Below, piece by piece: positions 39,895-48,511 of a stretch of 64,000 nucleotides of DNA (within the stretch, counting starts at the first letter, position 1; every line of letters begins with the position of its first letter). Source of the stretch: Umezawaea tangerina (GTDB lineage: Bacteria > Actinomycetota > Actinomycetes > Mycobacteriales > Pseudonocardiaceae). Under the pieces are notes generated by a model. It was given only the letters and a program-made list of their open reading frames with translations. It was not told the DNA's origin and ran no database searches. The stretch is taken from assembly GCF_003002815.1 (NCBI RefSeq), contig NZ_PVTF01000004.1:186001-250000 (forward strand). Reading direction: 5' to 3'. The position numbers and the translations under genes were made by a program.

Positions 39895-40998
39895 ATGGAG
39901 CCCACCGGGAAGACCACACCGCTGACCTGGCGACTTCGCGTCCAGCTGGACGACAGTCCCGGCGCGCTCGCCAGGGTGACCATCAGACTCGCCGAACGGG
40001 ACTGCAACGTGCTGGCGCTGGCCGTGATCCCGGTGCCCGGCGGGGTGATCGACGAGATCGTCGTGCAGGTCGCGCCGGGGCTGCTGCCCGCGGACCTGGT
40101 CGAGGCGATCCGGGCCGAGGGCGGCCGGTGCGTCGGCATCACCAACGCCGACGTGCGCGACCTGGTCGACGCGCCGACGGCGGCCCTGCGCGCGGCGGGC
40201 AACGCGGTGCGCGACCCCGGCAGCGTGTGCGACGCCCTGCGCGCCGTGCTGGCCGCGGACTCCGTCGTGGTGCTGCCCGCGGGCGGCGAGGGCGACCCGG
40301 ACGACGACAGGCCCGGCCACCACGCGCGGCTGCTGACCCGCGAGGGCACGGTGGTGGTCGCCCGGCGCGGCTGGTCGCCGTTCACCCAGGTCGAGCTGGC
40401 CAGGGCGGCGGCGTTGATCGACCTGCTCAGCGAGTCCGGCACGCCCACCCCGCAGCCGACCGCGGTGCTCAGCTCGGACGGCATGGCGCTGGTGCTGCGG
40501 CCCGGCGGCGCGGAGGACGAGGACGCCGTGGCGGACCTGCACGCCAGGTGCTCGGCGGGCACCCTGTTCACCCGCTACCACTCCGGCGTGCGGACCCTGC
40601 CGCGCCGGTGGCTGCACCGGCTGCTCAGCCCGCCGCGCGGCAGCACCGTCGTCGCGCAGTGCGCGGACCGGGTCGTGGCGCTGGGGCAGCTGATCCGGAC
40701 GTCCACTCCGGACAGCGCGGAGATCTCCCTGCTCGTCGAGGACGACTGGCAGCACCGGGGTGTCGGCACGGCGCTGCTGGGTCGGCTGGCCGACACCGCG
40801 CGGGCCGCGGGCTACCGCGAGCTGGTCGCGTGGTGCCTGCCGTCGGAGACGGGGCTGGTGCGCACGGCGGCCCGCGCGGGCCTGGAGACCGCGGTGCGCA
40901 CGGAGGACGGACTGCTCAGGGTGTCGATCACGCCGACGCCCGCGCCGCTGCGCACGCCGAGCGCCGCGCCGCGCGCCCGGATCGCGGGAACACGCTGA
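39895..40998 (+). CDS. ACT-GNAT protein acetyltransferase
   Basis: A 367-residue protein. Residues 10-80 form an ACT domain (WRLRVQLDDSPGALARVTIR), the amino-acid sensing fold. A middle domain of about 110 residues (ADSVVVLPAGGEGD, REGTVVVARRGWSPFTQVE) resembles a small GAF-like unit. The C-terminal GNAT domain starts near MALVLRPGGAEDEDAVADLH, with the acetyl-CoA loop QHRGVGTALLGRLAD. Such ACT-GNAT enzymes in actinobacteria acetylate protein lysines, for example on acyl-CoA synthetases, under allosteric control by amino acids. ATG 39895 is the start. Which amino acid is sensed cannot be read from sequence. Confidence 0.82.
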   Translation: MEPTGKTTPLTWRLRVQLDDSPGALARVTIRLAERDCNVLALAVIPVPGGVIDEIVVQVAPGLLPADLVEAIRAEGGRCVGITNADVRDLVDAPTAALRAAGNAVRDPGSVCDALRAVLAADSVVVLPAGGEGDPDDDRPGHHARLLTREGTVVVARRGWSPFTQVELARAAALIDLLSESGTPTPQPTAVLSSDGMALVLRPGGAEDEDAVADLHARCSAGTLFTRYHSGVRTLPRRWLHRLLSPPRGSTVVAQCADRVVALGQLIRTSTPDSAEISLLVEDDWQHRGVGTALLGRLADTARAAGYRELVAWCLPSETGLVRTAARAGLETAVRTEDGLLRVSITPTPAPLRTPSAAPRARIAGTR

Positions 40999-41009
40999 CC
41001 CAGACCCTG

Positions 41010-41023
41010 TGGGAGCGCTCCCG
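41010..41023. promoter_or_regulatory. CebR-type operator upstream of the LacI gene
   Basis: TGGGAGCGCTCCCG at 41010-41023 matches the CebR box (TGGGAGCGCTCCCA) known from Streptomyces, with 13 of 14 bases. It lies 58 bases upstream of the GTG start of the LacI-type regulator, indicating autoregulation. Confidence 0.8.
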
Positions 41024-41080
41024 TGGACGGGCCACCCGGCTAAGCTGAGCCGGTTCGCCGACCGCCGAGGAGTGGTGCCC

Positions 41081-42112
41081 GTGTCCGTCCAACCGCAGCG
41101 CGCGGCGCGCCCGACCCTGGAGGACGTCGCCGAACGGGCGGGCGTCTCGAGGGCGACGGCCTCCCGCGTGCTCAACTCGTCGCCGAGGGTCAGCCCCGAG
41201 GCGCACGAAGCGGTGACGGCGGCCGTGCTGGAGCTCGGGTACACGCCGAACCACGCCGCGCGCTCGCTCGTCACCAGGCGCACGGACGCCGTCGCGGTCG
41301 TGTTCTCCGAGCCCGAGCCCAAGATCTTCGACGACCCGCACTTCGGTCAGCTGATCCGCGCCGCCGCGCGGGCGCTGTCCTCCGCGGACGTGCAGATGGT
41401 GCTCATGCTCGTGCACTCGCCCGACGACCAGGCGCGCGCCGAGCGGTTCCTCGCGGGCGGTCACGTGGACGGCGCCCTGCTGTTCGCGCCGCACAAGGGC
41501 GACCAGCTCCCGTCCATCGCCCGCAAGCTGCCCCTCCCGGTCGTCTACGCGGGCCGCCCGTGGGGTCCGCTGCGCGGTCTGCACCTGGTCGACAACGACA
41601 ACATCGGCGGCAGCGTGCTGGCGACCGAGCACCTGATGTCGTTGGGCCGCAAGAGGATCGTCAGCGTCACCGGCACCGTCGACGAGTTCTCCTCGATCGA
41701 CCGGGTCGAGGGCTGGCGCACCGCCGTCGGCGCCGACGAGGCGATGACGGAGCTGATGACCGAGAGCGGCAACTTCAACCGCGACGGCGGCAAGCTCGCC
41801 ATGGCCGCCCTGCTCAAGCGGGTGCCGGACCTCGACGCGGTGTTCGTGGCCAGCGACCTGATGGCCGCGGGCGCGCTCGACGCGCTGCGCGAGGCGGGCA
41901 GGCGGGTGCCGGAGGACGTGGCCGTGGTCGGGTTCGACGACCACCCGCTGATCGCCCCGCACACCGAGCCGCCGCTGACGACGATCAAGCAGGACGCCAA
42001 CGAGCAGGTCGCGCACATGGTGGCGCACCTGCTGCGGCTGCTGCGCGACGAGCCTGTGCGGGCCCGCCGCGAGGTGCTGCCGACGATTCTGGTGCGTCGT
42101 CAGTCGACCTGA
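41081..42112 (+). CDS. LacI-family repressor, CebR-like
   Basis: A 343-residue LacI/GalR regulator. Residues 9-60 are the HTH and hinge (TLEDVAERAGVSRATASRVL, LGYTPNHAARSLVTRRT). The rest is a periplasmic-binding-protein-like sugar domain (VVYAGRP, VDNDNIGGSVLATEHL, AVFVASDLMAAGALDAL, VVGFDDHPLIAPHTEPPLTT). GTG 41081 is preferred for GAGGAG 8 bases upstream. A CebR-like operator precedes it and a related palindrome precedes the sugar-binding lipoprotein gene. The regulator and the beta-glucosidase are convergent, as in cellobiose loci, so cello-oligosaccharide or another beta-glucoside is the probable inducer. Confidence 0.9.
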   Translation: MSVQPQRAARPTLEDVAERAGVSRATASRVLNSSPRVSPEAHEAVTAAVLELGYTPNHAARSLVTRRTDAVAVVFSEPEPKIFDDPHFGQLIRAAARALSSADVQMVLMLVHSPDDQARAERFLAGGHVDGALLFAPHKGDQLPSIARKLPLPVVYAGRPWGPLRGLHLVDNDNIGGSVLATEHLMSLGRKRIVSVTGTVDEFSSIDRVEGWRTAVGADEAMTELMTESGNFNRDGGKLAMAALLKRVPDLDAVFVASDLMAAGALDALREAGRRVPEDVAVVGFDDHPLIAPHTEPPLTTIKQDANEQVAHMVAHLLRLLRDEPVRARREVLPTILVRRQST

Positions 42113-42393
42113 TGACCGGTCGACTTGATACCTCGTTCGGGGACGCTTTTGTCACCCGATGTGTTTTTCGAGGATAACCAGCCGCTCTTTCCGGGGATTT
42201 TGCGAATAAAGCAGTCACGAACCGTGTTTGTCGGCCCCTCCGAGCAAGGTCGAAAACGGGGGCCCACTCACGCGGTGGAACTCTGGTCGCTTATCCGCCC
42301 CGACAACGCTGAACCGGTTCAGTTCGGGGTCCGGGTTCGTGCTCCGGTCGTCCGGAGGGCATTCGTCCGGAAGGCGGGACCGCCGCCCCAAGA

Positions 42394-42430
42394 CGAGGGA
42401 CCCGCGCGCGATCCGGGCGCGGGCCCCTCG
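42394..42430. terminator. Hairpin between lacI-type gene and beta-glucosidase
   Basis: Imperfect stem of 14 bp (CGAGGG-A-CCCGCGC with GCGCGGG-C-CCCTCG) and a 9-base loop, 6 bases beyond the beta-glucosidase stop. It probably terminates the beta-glucosidase transcript. The other 270 bases of this gap show nothing. Confidence 0.65.
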
Positions 42431-42436
42431 CCACCT

Positions 42437-43879
42437 CTACGCCACCTCGTACCCGGTGGCCGGAACCGAGTTGCGGCCGATGATCCGCGCCAGCGTCGCC
42501 CCGCTGCGCTTCACCGTCCGCACCTGCGTGTCGTAGTCCACCCGCACCAGCCCGAACCGCTGGCTGTACCCCTCGGCCCACTCGAAGTTGTCGAGCAGCG
42601 ACCAGGCCAGGTACCCGCGGACGTCGACGCCCGCCGAGATGGCCGTGTGCACCGCCCGCAGGTGGTCGAGCAGGTACGCGACCCGCCGCGGGTCGTCGAC
42701 GCGGCCCAGCTCGTCGACCTCGTCGTGGAACGCCGACCCGTTCTCGGTGACCACGATGGGCAGGTCGCCGACCGTGCGCCCGAGGGTGAGCAGCAGCTCC
42801 GCGAACGCGTCCGCGCTTTGCTCCCAGCCGAAGCTGGTCAGCTCGCCGCGCGGGTCCAGCAGCTCGGCGCCGCGCAGACCGGGGAACGGGCCCTCGGTGA
42901 CGTGGGCGGGGTCCGCGGCGGGCGCGACGCGGGTTGGGCTGTAGTAGTTCACGCCGAGCCAGTCGATCGGCGTGGCGATGACGTCCATGTCGCCGTCGCG
43001 GACCACCCGCTGCCAGTCGCCGACCCAGGCGACGTCCTCGACGACGTCGGCCGGGTAGCCGCGGCCGAGCACCGGGTCCAGGAAGATCCGGTTGTGCAGG
43101 CCGTCGACCTTGCGGACGACGTCCCTCGACGCGCTGTCGTCGTTGTCGGCCCACGCCGTGGTGAAGTTCAGGACGAGCGAGAACCGGTGGTCCTCCGGCG
43201 CCTGCGCGCGCATGGCCTCCACGGCGAGGCCGTGGCCCAGGAGGAGGTGGTGCATGGCCTCCAGGGACGCCTGGGAGTCCGTGAGGCCGGGCGCGTGGAT
43301 GCCGTTGTGGTGACCGAGGAACGCGGAGCACCACGGCTCGTTGAGGGTGCTCCACAGCTGGACCCGGTCGCCGAGGCGGGCGTGCACGAGCTCGGCGTAC
43401 TCGGCGAACCGGTAGGCGGTGTCGCGGTTGCGCCACCCGCCCTCGTCCTCCAGCGCCTGCGGCAGGTCCCAGTGGTAGAGGGTGGCGACGGGCCGCACGT
43501 CCTTGGCCAGCAGCTCGTCCACGAGCCGGTCGTAGAACGCGAGACCGCGCGGCTCCACGGCGCCCGCGCCCCGCGGCAGGATCCGGGACCAGGCCACGGA
43601 GAACCGGTAGGCGGCCAGGCCGAGCGAGGTCATCAGCTCGACGTCCTCGGCGTAGCGGTTGTAGTGGTCGCAGGCGGGGTCGCCGTTGTCGCCCGCGAGG
43701 ACCTTGCCGGGCGTGGCGGCGAAGGTGTCCCAGATGGACGGCCCGCGACCGTCCGCGGTGGTGGACCCCTCGATCTGGAACGCCGCGGTGGCCGCGCCCC
43801 AGAGGAAGTCCGGCGGGAACTCCAGCGCCTGTGCGGCGGAGGCGGGCCCGACCCGGCTGTCGGAGTCTGTGGTGGTCAT
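42437..43879 (-). CDS. GH1 family beta-glucosidase
   Basis: A 480-residue cytoplasmic glycoside hydrolase family 1 enzyme that splits cellobiose and related beta-glucosides. Hallmarks: FLWGAATAAFQIEGS and DTFAATPGKV at the N-terminus, acid/base Glu181 in STLNEPWCSAFLG, nucleophile Glu379 in PIVVTENGSAF, and the C-terminal YLAWSLLDNFEWAEGYSQRFG aglycone/sugar site. There is no signal peptide. The start is ATG 43879. It is the last gene of a sugar-uptake operon; 4 bases before it lies a stop codon preceded by GAVKG, the usual last residues of a sugar ABC permease that is otherwise missing. Confidence 0.96.
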   Translation of the reverse strand: MTTTDSDSRVGPASAAQALEFPPDFLWGAATAAFQIEGSTTADGRGPSIWDTFAATPGKVLAGDNGDPACDHYNRYAEDVELMTSLGLAAYRFSVAWSRILPRGAGAVEPRGLAFYDRLVDELLAKDVRPVATLYHWDLPQALEDEGGWRNRDTAYRFAEYAELVHARLGDRVQLWSTLNEPWCSAFLGHHNGIHAPGLTDSQASLEAMHHLLLGHGLAVEAMRAQAPEDHRFSLVLNFTTAWADNDDSASRDVVRKVDGLHNRIFLDPVLGRGYPADVVEDVAWVGDWQRVVRDGDMDVIATPIDWLGVNYYSPTRVAPAADPAHVTEGPFPGLRGAELLDPRGELTSFGWEQSADAFAELLLTLGRTVGDLPIVVTENGSAFHDEVDELGRVDDPRRVAYLLDHLRAVHTAISAGVDVRGYLAWSLLDNFEWAEGYSQRFGLVRVDYDTQVRTVKRSGATLARIIGRNSVPATGYEVA

Positions 43880-44203
43880 CAGGTCATCCCTTCACGGCAC
43901 CCGGCACGTCCCGGCCGGCGATCCGGCGGGACGACGGGGTGCGGTTCGCGACGGCGGGCGGCACCGCGGACGGCGCGCCCGCGAGCATGGGCGGGTAGTC
44001 GGAGCAGTGACCGCCGAGGGGCACCGGCGGGGTCCGCGGACCCGTGGTGCCCTCGACGGGGTGACCACCCGGCAGCGGTGACGGGACGGCCTCTTCCCAG
44101 TTCTTCCTCGCGCCGACGCGGGCGACGGCCCGCGCCGCCGGTCGGGAACCCGGTCGACGTCGGGCGGGGCCACGGCCCCGCTCCGCCACCGGGTTCCCGC
44201 GCG
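43880..44203 (-). pseudogene. Site of missing sugar-ABC permeases with C-terminal permease scrap
   Basis: In cellobiose-type operons the lipoprotein gene is followed by two permease genes and then the beta-glucosidase. Here only 324 bases separate lipoprotein and glucosidase. The minus-strand frame just before the glucosidase ends ...AGRDVPGAVKG with TGA at 43884-43886, and GAVKG is the common C-terminus of MalG/CebG-type permeases. The preceding residues are not permease-like. At the other end a strong hairpin (44144-44198) follows the lipoprotein stop. I read this as a deletion that removed both permeases and left a few final codons. Confidence 0.55.
44144..44198 (-). terminator. Hairpin after the sugar-binding lipoprotein gene
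   Basis: Outer stem GGGAACCCGGT / ACCGGGTTCCC (11 bp) enclosing an inner stem GCGGGGCC / GGCCCCGC. Placed 6 bases after the stop codon. In sugar ABC operons such structures give high binding-protein and low permease expression; here it may act as a plain terminator. Confidence 0.75.
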
Positions 44204-45487
44204 TCACTTGGCGGCGTCCTGCGCTTCCTGCAACGCCTGGGCGAACGCGTCGGAGGTGGCCTGCTTGCCCTGTTCCACCCTGGACAGGGCGTTGCTGAAC
44301 ACCGGGGTGACCTTGGAGTCCTTGGTGCCGCGGTAGGCGGGCTGCAGGCTCTCGGCCGAGGCGGCGAAGATCTCGCCGACCGGCGCGGAGTTGAAGTACC
44401 CGTTCACCGTCGCGGTGACCTCGGGGTCCTTGTAGGCCACCGGTTCACTGGGCAGGTTGCCGGTCTCCTTGAAGATCCTCTTCTGCTGCTCGGGCGCGGT
44501 CAGCCACTTCGCCAGCTCGTAGGCCTCCTTGGGGTGGGCGCCCTGCTTGGGCACGGCCAGGAACGAGCCGCCCCAGTTGCCGCCGCCGCCCGGCGCGTCG
44601 GCGACGTCCCACTTGCCCGCGGCATCGTCGCCCGCACCGGCCTTGATCAGCGCGAGCGCCCAGGCGGGGCAGGTGGTCGTGGCGAAGGCGGCCCGCTTCA
44701 GCCCGGCGTTCCACTCCTGGCTGAACGGCGGCAGCGCGCTGGTCTGCCTCTTCTCGCCGAGGACGGCGGCGAGCCGGAAGCCGTCGGCCACCTTCTGGTT
44801 GGTGCCGCCGATGTAGGAGTCGTCCGCCTTGGCGAAGTAGCCCTCCTCGGTCTGGTCGAGGATCGCCTTGTAGACGTTCAGCGCGGTGTCGACGAACTTC
44901 ACGTCCGGCGTCTTCTCGGTGAAGGCCTGCGCGGTCGCCACGTAGTCCTCCCAGGTCGGCCACAGCTTGCCGACCTCGACGCGGTCGACGGGCAGCCCGG
45001 CGGCCTCGAACAGGTCGCGGCGGTAGCACAGCGCGAGGCTGCCCATGTCCGTGCCGAGGCCCAGGACGAAGTTCCCGTCGTCGGTGGTGCCCTGGTTCCA
45101 CTTCCACGGCGTCCACTGGTCCTTGAGGTCCTTGGCGCCGTAGTCCGCGAGGTTCACGAACTTGTCCTTGGACTGGCGGAACTGGGCGACGTTGCCCTCT
45201 TCGATGGCGACGACGTCGGCCGCGCCGCGACCACCGGCGAGCTGGGTGGCGAGCTGCGCGTGGTGCTGCTCCATCTTGACCTTGCGCTGCTCGATCTCGA
45301 TGTCGGGGTGCGCGGACTGGTACTCCTTGATCAGGCTGTCGTACCCGAAGTCGGAGAAGACGCCGATGGACAGCTTGGTCCTGCCGCCGTCCGCACCGCT
45401 GGCACCTCCCCCGCACGCCACGACGCCCGTGGCCGCCACGGCGACCGCGATCGCCACCGCCGCACGACCGACCAGGGTGTTGCTCAT
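44204..45487 (-). CDS. Sugar-binding lipoprotein of an ABC importer (CebE-like)
   Basis: A 427-residue extracellular solute-binding protein, family 1, expected to capture cellobiose or other oligosaccharides. It has a signal peptide with lipobox VVACGGG, so it is anchored to the membrane as a lipoprotein. The binding-protein fold is shown by LSIGVFSDFGYDSLIKEYQS, VVAIEEGNVAQF, GTDMGSLALCYRRDLFEAAG, NWGGSFLAVPKQGAHPKEAY and the closing QGKQATSDAFAQALQEAQ. ATG 45487 has AGGAGG 5 bases upstream. A LacI-type operator lies 39 bases before the ATG. Its permease partners are absent from the window, so it must work with another transporter or be non-functional for uptake. Confidence 0.93.
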   Translation of the reverse strand: MSNTLVGRAAVAIAVAVAATGVVACGGGASGADGGRTKLSIGVFSDFGYDSLIKEYQSAHPDIEIEQRKVKMEQHHAQLATQLAGGRGAADVVAIEEGNVAQFRQSKDKFVNLADYGAKDLKDQWTPWKWNQGTTDDGNFVLGLGTDMGSLALCYRRDLFEAAGLPVDRVEVGKLWPTWEDYVATAQAFTEKTPDVKFVDTALNVYKAILDQTEEGYFAKADDSYIGGTNQKVADGFRLAAVLGEKRQTSALPPFSQEWNAGLKRAAFATTTCPAWALALIKAGAGDDAAGKWDVADAPGGGGNWGGSFLAVPKQGAHPKEAYELAKWLTAPEQQKRIFKETGNLPSEPVAYKDPEVTATVNGYFNSAPVGEIFAASAESLQPAYRGTKDSKVTPVFSNALSRVEQGKQATSDAFAQALQEAQDAAK

Positions 45488-45525
45488 CCGTCCTCCTTGC
45501 GCGCCCGTCGCGCTTCCCGCCGCGA

Positions 45526-45539
45526 TGAGAGCGCTCTCA
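45526..45539. promoter_or_regulatory. CebR-type operator upstream of the lipoprotein gene
   Basis: TGAGAGCGCTCTCA is a perfect 14-bp palindrome with the AGCGCT core shared with the operator at 41010-41023. Located 39 bases upstream of the lipoprotein ATG, in the expected promoter-proximal place for repression by the adjacent LacI-type protein. Confidence 0.78.
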
Positions 45540-45740
45540 CAGTCGACCGGACGATCTCCGAAGTCAAGCCGGAGCCTCTCTGCCGACATGTATCCGTAAC
45601 CTTCTGACCGCGTTCGTCCGCCACCGCCCGAAGGACATGGCGCTGCTCAAGATCACAGCAGCACGACGTGGCGACGGCAGCACCAATACGGGTGAAACCA
45701 AGGTGAACTGTGCGCCGAACGGCCCAACAGGGCAAGAGGC

Positions 45741-45773
45741 GTGGTTGGCCCGGCCCTCGCACGGGCCAACCAC
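45741..45773. terminator. Hairpin in the gap between lipoprotein and exporter genes
   Basis: Perfect 12-bp stem (GTGGTTGGCCCG / CGGGCCAACCAC), 9-base loop. It lies in the roughly 400-base gap downstream of the ABC exporter operon and upstream of the lipoprotein promoter; otherwise the gap shows no gene. Confidence 0.5.
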
Positions 45774-45899
45774 GCACCTGGTTAGAGGTGGCCACGGGCC
45801 GGATGTGACGCCCGGACGCGGATTTTCCCGAAGTCGTGGACCGGTCGGTCCGCTCGAACACCGCGGTGGACCGGGACCCGCGTCCACCGTGGACGCGGA

Positions 45900-45941
45900 C
45901 GAGCCGGTGTCCACGACCCTGGAGTCGTGGACACCGGCTCG
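45900..45941 (-). terminator. Terminator of the ABC exporter operon
   Basis: Perfect 18-bp stem (left arm 45900-45917, right arm 45924-45941), loop CCTGGA, about 48 bases past the stop of the permease gene. A second palindromic stretch (CGCGTCCACCGTGGACGCG) lies just beyond it at 45880-45898. Confidence 0.8.
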
Positions 45942-45988
45942 CCGGGAGACCGCCGCGCCCTTCCCCGACGGAGGCCGCGGCGGTCGGG

Positions 45989-48511
45989 TCAGGCCTCGGC
46001 CATCCCGGCCACGACCGAGGTGCGACCGGCCCGCCTGGCGGGCATGGCGGCGGCGACCATCGCGGCGACGACGGCGGCGAGGAGCATCACGGCGATCTGC
46101 CCGTAGGGCACCGCGAACGCGATGGGGAAGCTGTCCGAGGACATGCCCTTCACCAGGAGCCCGCCGAAGCCGATGCCGAGGACCAGGCCGATCGCGGCGC
46201 CCATGACCGCCATCAGGACCGACTCGACCACCAGCATCAGGCGCAGCTGGCCCTTGGTGAGGCCGAGCGCCCTGAGCAGGGCCGACTCCCTGGTGCGCTC
46301 CAGCACCGAGAGCGTGAGGGTGTTGGCGATGCCGAACAGTGCGATGACGACGGCCAGCCCGATGAGCGCCCAGATGAACGCCAGCACCTGGTCGACCTGG
46401 GTGTTGAGCTGGGCCTTCGTCTCGGCGGCGCTGTCGATGACGGCGATCGGCGACGGGTCGGTGACCTTCTCGACGGCCGTGCGGCCCGCCTCGGCGGTGA
46501 CCCCGTCCCTCAGCTTCACCATGATGCTGTCGAAGCCGTCGTCCGCGGGCTTGAACGCCCTGAGGGTGTCCAGGGTGACCAGCCCGGAGGCGTCCAGGCC
46601 CTCGACGACCGCGACGACCTTCAGGTCCCGCTTGGTGGCGTCGGCGCCCAGGGTCAGGGTGCTGCCCACGGCCAGGCCGCTGCGCTCGGCGAACCTGCTG
46701 TTGACGGCCACGTCGCCGCTCTTGAGCCCGGTGATGGCGCCGGAGGTGGCCTTCGGCTTCACCAGGTCGCCGATCATCTCCGGGGTGGTCGCCATCAGGT
46801 AGGCGCCGCCGTCGGCCGGGCCGGGCACGCCGAACGCCGCCACCGGGGCGACCTTGGCGACCTCGGGGACCGCGGCCAGCTGCGCGGCCATGCCCTGCGG
46901 CAGCGTCCGGCTGCCGACCGAGGAGGTGACCGTGTAGTCGGCCGGGAAGCGGCTGTCGACCTCGGCGTTCGCGGTCTCCTTCGCGCTGGTGGCGACGACG
47001 GTGACCAGGCTGACGATGGTGACGCCGATCATCAGGGCGGCGGTCGTGGCGGCGGTGCGCTTGGGGTTGCGGCCCGCGTTGCCGGACGCGAGCTTCGCCG
47101 GGACGCCGAACAGCGCCCGCGGCAGCACGCCCAGCACCCGGTTGACCGGGCCGACCAGCACCGGGCCGAGCGTCACGACCATGGCGAGCAGCAGCATCGT
47201 GCCGGTGCCGGTGACCAGCAGGGCCTGCTCCTCGTCCAGGTTCATGCCGAAGGCGACCACACCGACCCCCGCCAGGCCCAGGAGCAGCGCGAACGCGATC
47301 CGCACCTTGCTGGTCCTGGCCACCTCCTCGTGGCTGTCGAGCTGGGCGCGCAGCGCCGCGATCGGGGCGACCTTCGTCGCCTTGTGGGCGGGCAGGAACG
47401 CCGCGACCACGGTGATCAGCACCCCGACGGCGAACGCGGCGAGGACCGTCGTGGGGGCCAGCGGGAGGCGGACGACGATGTTGTCGTCGGACACCGCGCC
47501 GATCACGACCTGCATCAGCGCCGACACCCCCAGCCCGCCGAGCAGGCCGATGACGGACGCGAACAGGCCCATCACGAAGGCCTCGGCCATCACGCTGCCG
47601 AACACCTGGCCGCGGCTCGCGCCGACGCACCTCATCAGGGCCAGCTCCCTGGTGCGCTGGGCGACCAGGATGGTGAACGTGTTGTAGATGACCATGGCCG
47701 CGACCACGAGCGCGATCAGCGCGAACACCAGCAGCACCTGGGTCATCTCGCTCGACCGGCTGCTGATCTGCGCGAGCGTCTCGGTGGTGAGCTGCTCACC
47801 GGTCCGGAAGGTGTAGCCCTGCTCGCCGACGGCCTTCTTGACGTCGGCGACGAGCTGTTCCTGGGTCACGCCCGGCGCGGCCTTGGCGACCAGCCCGTAG
47901 GCGTGCAGCTCGTCGGTGAGCCCGGACATCACCTCCGGCAGCACCACGAAGTGCTCGCTGCCCGCGAGCGACATCGAGTTGGCGCCCTGGGCGAACGTGC
48001 CGACGATGGTGAACGGGTGCTTGCCGTCCTGCTTGTCCAGCAGGGTGATCTGCTGGCCGATCGACACCTTGGCCGTGGCCAGCGTGCGGACGTCGACCGC
48101 GGCCTCGGTGGGCGAGGTGGGGTAGCGCCCCTCCTTCAGGTCGTACTCGCGCAGCTCCGGAGTGGACGCGAGCGGCCCGACGGTGGCGGGCTTCGCCTTG
48201 CCCGACTGGGTGAGCATCGCCGCGCCGACGACCGTGCGCAGGTCCGCGCCCTGCACGCCGGGGGTGCTCCGGACCTTGTCGAGGGTGGCCTGGCTGATGC
48301 CGGTCTCGGCCTGCGGTCCCTCGCCGGTGGTCGACATCGACAGGTCGACACCGCGGGCGCTCTTGGCGAACTCGTCCCTCATGCCCTCGGTGATGCCGTC
48401 GCCGAGCACGAGCGTGCCGGTGACGAAGGCGACGCCGAGCATGATCGCGACCGAGGACAGCAGCAGCCGCGCGGTGCGGGCCCGGACGCCCGCGATGATC
48501 GTGCGCAGCAT
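45989..48511 (-). CDS. MacB/FtsX-type ABC transporter permease (two FtsX modules)
   Basis: An 840-residue permease with two FtsX-like modules. It has an N-terminal helix (LLLSSVAIMLGVAFVTGTLV) and a large extracytoplasmic MacB-type domain. A four-helix set follows (QVLLVFALIALVVAAMVIYN, RELALMRCVGASRGQVFGSV), then a second periplasmic domain and the C-terminal helices (ALLRALGLTKGQLRLMLVVE). The RELALMRCVGAS and RESALLRALGLT coupling loops are the family signatures. These proteins drive mechanotransmission or export of lipids, peptides or antibiotics. The ATG overlaps the ATPase stop (TGATG). The substrate is unknown; a divergent AraC-GyrI gene hints at drug response. Confidence 0.93.
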   Translation of the reverse strand: MLRTIIAGVRARTARLLLSSVAIMLGVAFVTGTLVLGDGITEGMRDEFAKSARGVDLSMSTTGEGPQAETGISQATLDKVRSTPGVQGADLRTVVGAAMLTQSGKAKPATVGPLASTPELREYDLKEGRYPTSPTEAAVDVRTLATAKVSIGQQITLLDKQDGKHPFTIVGTFAQGANSMSLAGSEHFVVLPEVMSGLTDELHAYGLVAKAAPGVTQEQLVADVKKAVGEQGYTFRTGEQLTTETLAQISSRSSEMTQVLLVFALIALVVAAMVIYNTFTILVAQRTRELALMRCVGASRGQVFGSVMAEAFVMGLFASVIGLLGGLGVSALMQVVIGAVSDDNIVVRLPLAPTTVLAAFAVGVLITVVAAFLPAHKATKVAPIAALRAQLDSHEEVARTSKVRIAFALLLGLAGVGVVAFGMNLDEEQALLVTGTGTMLLLAMVVTLGPVLVGPVNRVLGVLPRALFGVPAKLASGNAGRNPKRTAATTAALMIGVTIVSLVTVVATSAKETANAEVDSRFPADYTVTSSVGSRTLPQGMAAQLAAVPEVAKVAPVAAFGVPGPADGGAYLMATTPEMIGDLVKPKATSGAITGLKSGDVAVNSRFAERSGLAVGSTLTLGADATKRDLKVVAVVEGLDASGLVTLDTLRAFKPADDGFDSIMVKLRDGVTAEAGRTAVEKVTDPSPIAVIDSAAETKAQLNTQVDQVLAFIWALIGLAVVIALFGIANTLTLSVLERTRESALLRALGLTKGQLRLMLVVESVLMAVMGAAIGLVLGIGFGGLLVKGMSSDSFPIAFAVPYGQIAVMLLAAVVAAMVAAAMPARRAGRTSVVAGMAEA

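Noticed and set aside
43884-44207. Independent 107-residue gene between lipoprotein and beta-glucosidase
   Set aside because: It lacks features of a folded protein, its start lies in the hairpin after the lipoprotein gene, and only the last few residues look like a permease end, so a deletion scar is more likely.
42125-45607. 1160-codon plus-strand frame opposite the beta-glucosidase and lipoprotein
   Set aside because: Antisense shadow; its residues are Val/Arg/Gly/His-rich without any family motif, while the minus strand has catalytic motifs and a lipobox.
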